From contig JAKPGA010000032.1 of the NCBI GenBank assembly GCA_029551145.1, positions 34,698-98,697 on the forward strand: a stretch of 64,000 nt of DNA, in the 5' to 3' direction. This document shows positions 60,488 to 64,000 of the stretch, one piece after another (the first letter of the stretch is position 1; each line of letters begins with the position of its first letter). The position numbers were made by a program, and so were the translations under genes. The notes beneath the pieces are model-generated. The model ran no database searches, had not been told where the DNA came from, and saw only the letters and a program-made list of their open reading frames with translations. This DNA comes from Thermotogota bacterium (GTDB taxonomy: Bacteria > Thermotogota > Thermotogae > Thermotogales > DSM-5069).

Positions 60488-61117
60488 GTGAGTAGGATCC
60501 CGAAACCTACCGTCAGAAGGCTTGCAATCTATTACAGATGTCTTGAGAGGTTAGAACAACAGGGTGAAGACAGTATCTCATCCAAAGCGCTCGCTCAAAT
60601 GGTACACATCAAAGACTCACAAGTTAGAAAAGATCTTTCGTATTTCGGTAGTTTTGGGCGACGTGGCATCGGGTACGATATTCGAAGGCTCCTGGGTGAG
60701 ATCCAGAAAATTCTTGGAATCCACAAGAGATGGAATGTAATCATAATCGGTGCAGGAAACATAGGTCAAGCCATAGCAAGGTTCAAGCAGATAGAAAAAC
60801 ACAACTTCCAGATCGTTGGGGTTTTTGACACAGACCACAGAAAGATTGGAAAACAGATAACTCCAGGCCTTGTCATATCCGATATGAGTTCATTGGAAGA
60901 ATTCATCAGACAAAATCAAGCAGAGATAGCAGTGATTGCGACTCCAGCAGAGGCAGCACAGTCTGTCGCAGATCGGTTGGAAAAATCGGGGATCAAGGGT
61001 ATAATATGTTTTGCACCCATAACCTTGAACTGTAACATACCCGTGGAGTACGTGGACATAACCGTTTTCTTCAAGACGCTTGTCCATTCTGTTGTCTCAC
61101 AAAACTACAATATATAG
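60488..61117 (+). CDS. rex: Redox-sensing transcriptional repressor Rex
   Basis: 209 residues from GTG 60488 (AAGGGGG upstream). N-terminal winged helix (PTVRRLAIYYRCLERLEQQG, KALAQMVHIKDSQVRKDLSY, FGSFGRRGIGYDIRRL) and Rossmann NAD(H) domain (NVIIIGAGNIGQAIARF, VFDTDHRKIGKQI), C-terminal swapped helix. Responds to NADH/NAD+ and represses fermentation genes in anaerobes. The stop codon lies in the upstream NrdR box of nrdJ. Confidence 0.96.
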   Translation: MSRIPKPTVRRLAIYYRCLERLEQQGEDSISSKALAQMVHIKDSQVRKDLSYFGSFGRRGIGYDIRRLLGEIQKILGIHKRWNVIIIGAGNIGQAIARFKQIEKHNFQIVGVFDTDHRKIGKQITPGLVISDMSSLEEFIRQNQAEIAVIATPAEAAQSVADRLEKSGIKGIICFAPITLNCNIPVEYVDITVFFKTLVHSVVSQNYNI

Positions 61118-61153
61118 TACCATCTTGCATGTGAACACAACCTGTAGTATAAT
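61105..61153 (+). promoter_or_regulatory. nrdJ promoter with two NrdR boxes
   Basis: -35 TTGCAT (61125-61130), 17-nt spacer, -10 TATAAT (61148-61153). NrdR-type boxes CTACAATATATAGT (61105-61118, spanning the rex stop) and ACACAACCTGTAGT (61135-61148, in the spacer), 30 bp apart centre to centre. Box 1 differs from ACACTATATATAGT at three places, box 2 at four. Same spacing as at nrdD. Confidence 0.82.
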
Positions 61154-61179
61154 TACCCCCGGAAGGGGGTTTGAATTTT

Positions 61180-63702
61180 ATGTACTCGCATCTTGTTCAA
61201 AGGTACAGAAAGATACCTCCCTCGGAAAACGCGATGAAGATACTCAAAGAGAGGTATTTCATCAAGACAAAAGAGGGAGAGTTTCTCGAAAATTCCTGGG
61301 AGGATGTTGCACGCCGAGTTTCACGTGTAATAGCAGCTGCTGAACTGCTCAACAACCCACAACTGGAAAAACTCACCGCCGCTCAAAAGCTTGAGTTTGT
61401 AAAGGATCTGGAAGAGAAGTTCTTCGAGTTACTGGCAAGCAGGATCTTTATTCCAAACAGCCCCACTCTGTTCAATGCGGGAATGGGTGCGAATTACGAT
61501 CTATTGTACAAACCCATTGAGCAGATGACCCTCGAAGATTACCAAAGCATACTCGACTCGAGAAATCATCTTCACATGCTCTCTGCTTGCTTTGTCGTGC
61601 CAGTCGAGGACAGCATCGATGGAATCTTCACCGCCGTCAAAGAGTACGCGATGATAACCAAAGCAGGCGGTGGAATAGGAAGTAACTTCAGTTCTCTGAG
61701 GCCCAACGGAAGTTTCGTGGCTGGGACACACGGTAAAGCCTCTGGGCCGATCAGTTTCATGCACGTTTTCAATTCAGCTGTATCTGTCGTAGAACAAGGC
61801 TACAGAAGACGTGGTGCTCTGATGGGAATACTGAACATCGACCATCCCGACATACTCGAGTTCATCTCTGCCAAAAAGGGTAACGACGGTGAAAAGGTCC
61901 TGAGATTTTTCAATATCTCCGTTGGAATACCTATGAGACGCGAAGAGCTTTTGAGAGCTTATGAAAGCGATGGCACCATAAAACTGAGTCATCCAAAATG
62001 GCATGCACAACAAGAGATAAAGGTAAGGGATATCCTCAAAAAGATGGCACAAAACGCCTGGGAAACGGGAGACCCTGGGATGGCTTTTCTGGGGGAGATG
62101 AACAGATACTACCCCCTTTATCCTGAAAGAGAGATAATCTCCACAAATCCCTGCGGCGAGATAGGACTTGGTGCATACGAAGCCTGCAATCTTGGCTCGA
62201 TAGACCTCGCGAAATTCTGTGACGACTCGGGAAAATTCGATTGGGATACTCTTGGCGAGATCGTCAGGATATCTGTCAGGTTCCTTGATAATGTCATAGA
62301 CGTCAACGTGTTTCCAATAGACAAAATCACAAAAGCCGTGAGAGATTCAAGAAGACTTGGCCTTGGAATCATGGGTTTTGCAGACCTTCTGTACAAAATG
62401 GAAATACCATACGATTCACCAGAAGCAAGAAAACTTGCAAAGAATATAATGGCATTCATGTCTATAAATGCTCACGAAGAATCTTCAAAACTCGGTGAAG
62501 AAAAAGGAAACTTCCCGTTGTTTGAAAAAAGCAGATATTCTTCGGCCGAAGGTTTTGTCCCATTCTCTATGGACGAAAGCGATTATGACGAAGCCATCAA
62601 GGAACACTTCAAAACCGTAGCGAGAAAATATAAAAGAAATGTCGCGGTGCTCGCGATAGCTCCAACCGGATCAATCTCCAACATTGCCGACACCTCCTCG
62701 GGACTTGAACCAAACTTCCTGCTTGCCTACGTGCGCTATGTGAACAAACAAAGCAGCAACGAAAGAGAGGCTTTGTTCTATGTCAACGAGGTTCTCAAGA
62801 AAAAGATACCTGCCGAGTTGTTAGAAAAGATAAAGGATAAACTGGTCGAAGACGGCACAATGAAGCATCTTGAAGTCGATGAAAGGCTCAAAAAGATATT
62901 CGTCGTGTCTCACGATATAAAGCCCATAGACCACCTTTTGATGCAGGAAGCGTTCCAGTGCTACGTGGATAACAACATCTCAAAAACGATAAACATGCCC
63001 AACAGTGCGACGGTCGATGAAGTGCTCGAGATCTACGTCGAAGCGCTCAGACACAAAATCAGAGGTTTGACTATCTACCGAGATGGGTCTCTGCAAACTC
63101 AGGTGCTGACCTCTACTAAATCCGCAAAGACAAAGGACGCACCGAAGATAAAATTCTTCATACTCGATGAAAAACACAGACTCAGGGCAAAACCAAGAAA
63201 GGAGACACTCCGCAGTGTCACAAGAAAATACAAGACATCTTCGGGTACGACCTATATCACAGTCTCTTTTGACGACACAGGCGAGGCAATAGAGATCTTT
63301 CTCTCCAACGGCACAGAGACCGCCGAAGCAATAGGCAGGCTTTCCTCAACAGCACTGCGCGCTGGAGTGTCGGTGGACGAGATAATCGAGCAGTTGGTAA
63401 AGGTCAAAGGAGATTACGTGAGAAATGTAGGATATGAAATCAAGAAAGCCATAGAAGATTTCGCTGAACTGTGGACTCAAAAAGAAGTGGTGCAGGATGA
63501 ACTTCTCAGAATAGATGGGACGGCGAAAACACCCGAAGAAATCGAGAAATTCGTTGTCGCCAATGGCTTGGAGTGGAAGCAGGGATACTACGTGGATATC
63601 GATGGGAACACATATTGCCCATCATGTCTTTCAAAGAACTCATTGATAATGCAAGAAGGATGCACCAGTTGCAAAGCGTGCGGTTGGTCGAGGTGCAGCT
63701 AA
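61180..63702 (+). CDS. nrdJ: Adenosylcobalamin-dependent (class II) ribonucleotide reductase
   Basis: 840 residues from ATG 61180 (AAGGGGG ten bases upstream; TTG 61171 is too close to it). Reduces ribonucleotides with B12, tolerant of oxygen. FIPNSPTLFNAGMG, LSACFVVPVEDSIDGIF (first redox Cys), the substrate loop TKAGGGIGSNFSSLRPNGSF, STNPCGEIGLGAYEACNLGS (NPCGE with the radical Cys), APTGSISNIADTSSGLEPNF, and C-terminal Cys pairs CPSC...CTSCKACGWSRC. No intein is present. A separate N-terminal ATP-cone is not apparent in the short start region. With nrdDG the organism has two RNR systems. Confidence 0.96.
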   Translation: MYSHLVQRYRKIPPSENAMKILKERYFIKTKEGEFLENSWEDVARRVSRVIAAAELLNNPQLEKLTAAQKLEFVKDLEEKFFELLASRIFIPNSPTLFNAGMGANYDLLYKPIEQMTLEDYQSILDSRNHLHMLSACFVVPVEDSIDGIFTAVKEYAMITKAGGGIGSNFSSLRPNGSFVAGTHGKASGPISFMHVFNSAVSVVEQGYRRRGALMGILNIDHPDILEFISAKKGNDGEKVLRFFNISVGIPMRREELLRAYESDGTIKLSHPKWHAQQEIKVRDILKKMAQNAWETGDPGMAFLGEMNRYYPLYPEREIISTNPCGEIGLGAYEACNLGSIDLAKFCDDSGKFDWDTLGEIVRISVRFLDNVIDVNVFPIDKITKAVRDSRRLGLGIMGFADLLYKMEIPYDSPEARKLAKNIMAFMSINAHEESSKLGEEKGNFPLFEKSRYSSAEGFVPFSMDESDYDEAIKEHFKTVARKYKRNVAVLAIAPTGSISNIADTSSGLEPNFLLAYVRYVNKQSSNEREALFYVNEVLKKKIPAELLEKIKDKLVEDGTMKHLEVDERLKKIFVVSHDIKPIDHLLMQEAFQCYVDNNISKTINMPNSATVDEVLEIYVEALRHKIRGLTIYRDGSLQTQVLTSTKSAKTKDAPKIKFFILDEKHRLRAKPRKETLRSVTRKYKTSSGTTYITVSFDDTGEAIEIFLSNGTETAEAIGRLSSTALRAGVSVDEIIEQLVKVKGDYVRNVGYEIKKAIEDFAELWTQKEVVQDELLRIDGTAKTPEEIEKFVVANGLEWKQGYYVDIDGNTYCPSCLSKNSLIMQEGCTSCKACGWSRCS

Positions 63703-63723
63703 GATCGATAGTGACGTCAAAAC

Positions 63724-63752
63724 TTGACAAGCAGCACAGTTGATGGTAAACT
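63724..63752 (+). promoter_or_regulatory. Promoter of the tRNA-Leu/tRNA-Met pair
   Basis: Perfect -35 TTGACA (63724-63729), 17-nt spacer, TAAACT (63747-63752), about 12 bases before the first tRNA. It is the only promoter seen before both tRNAs and the terminator at the right edge. Confidence 0.82.
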
Positions 63753-63763
63753 GATTCTTGGTC

Positions 63764-63851
63764 GCCGGGGTGGCGGAATAGGCAGACGCTGCGGACTTAA
63801 AATCCGCTGGAGGGAGCCTCCGTGTCGGTTCGAGTCCGATCCCCGGCACCA
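63764..63851 (+). tRNA. tRNA-Leu (anticodon UAA)
   Basis: Acceptor GCCGGGG / CCCCGGC closed exactly, anticodon stem GCGGA / TCCGC with loop CTTAAAA (anticodon TAA), long variable arm (TGGAGGGAGCCTCCGTG), T arm TCGGTTCGAGTCCGA, and encoded 3' CCA. Confidence 0.97.
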
Positions 63852-63889
63852 GATAGAGCATAAGAATAATCACTTGAAGATATATGCGT

Positions 63890-63966
<77 letters not shown>

Positions 63967-63975
63967 GCTTTATCC

Positions 63976-64000
63976 AAGCCGGGCTCTATGCCCGGCTTTT
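63976..64000 (+). terminator. Terminator of the tRNA operon
   Basis: Stem AAGCCGGGC / GCCCGGCTT with loop TCTAT and TTTT at the window edge, 10 bases after the initiator tRNA. Confidence 0.92.

Noticed and set aside
61155..61170. Hairpin ACCCCC-GGAA-GGGGGT covering the nrdJ ribosome binding site, as a translational switch or riboswitch
   Set aside because: The -10 at 61148-61153 puts the transcript start near 61160-61161, so the left arm would not be in the RNA. No B12 riboswitch features were seen.

Overview
The window looks like chromosomal DNA of a thermophilic anaerobe of the Thermotogae, most likely a Pseudothermotoga-like species. The evidence is: compact, mostly co-oriented operons with frequent 4-nt and much longer gene overlaps; both an oxygen-sensitive class III (nrdDG) and a B12-dependent class II (nrdJ) ribonucleotide reductase; a long SRP RNA; a Rex redox repressor; a beta-barrel-like envelope protein; and many GTG/TTG starts behind strong GGAGGTGA-type ribosome binding sites. 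The assignment rests on gene content recognised by eye, with no database search.

Layout. 1-15 kb (minus strand) is a housekeeping run: prs, glmU, a PriA homologue with decayed ATPase motifs, pyrR, an envelope protein, tgt, a folate cyclodeaminase-family gene, deoC, an HD hydrolase, radC, maf, a Gx-transporter/NusG-II/ApbE flavinylation-type triad, the amrS/amrA pair and a decayed phosphofructokinase-fold gene. 15-17.7 kb is nrdDG behind a sigma70 promoter with two NrdR boxes. 17.7-26.8 kb is a peptide-use cluster: two paralogous amidohydrolases, an oligopeptide ABC transporter and an M14 carboxypeptidase. 27.2-30.1 kb is a TAXI-TRAP transporter. 30.4-32.4 kb carries mgsA, an SDR epimerase/reductase and a MarR regulator, followed by the SRP RNA gene (32.5-32.8 kb) and a UV-endonuclease-like glycosylase.

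33.9-45.9 kb is a 12-gene minus-strand catabolic locus: an LsrF/DhnA-type aldolase behind a doubled palindrome, an exported metallophosphoesterase, an exported molybdopterin-fold protein, a zinc dehydrogenase, a sugar ABC importer without its own ATPase, a PfkB kinase, a SorC regulator, an ATP-NAD-kinase-like protein, an ADP-ribosylglycohydrolase-family protein and an MFS transporter. It resembles the AI-2 lsr logic (SorC regulator, kinase, LsrF-family aldolase, importer) built from different parts and coupled to NAD/ADP-ribose-type enzymes. This is the best candidate in the window for an undescribed pathway.

46.2-48.2 kb is groESL under a CIRCE/HrcA operator. 48.4-53 kb has a YitT membrane protein, a UPF0104 flippase-like protein, mreB and mreC. 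52.3-58.6 kb (minus) holds a TPR membrane protein, a hydrolase-fold protein lacking its nucleophile, a prenyl synthase, a bifunctional-nuclease-family protein, plsC and a MoaD-like/E1-like pair. 58.6-63.7 kb (plus) holds a PfkB kinase, an MDR dehydrogenase, rex and nrdJ, the last again with two NrdR boxes. The right end carries tRNA-Leu(UAA), an initiator tRNA-Met and a terminator.

The most solid new inference is that both ribonucleotide reductase operons are wired to NrdR with the same geometry: two boxes 30 bp apart, one of them inside the promoter spacer.
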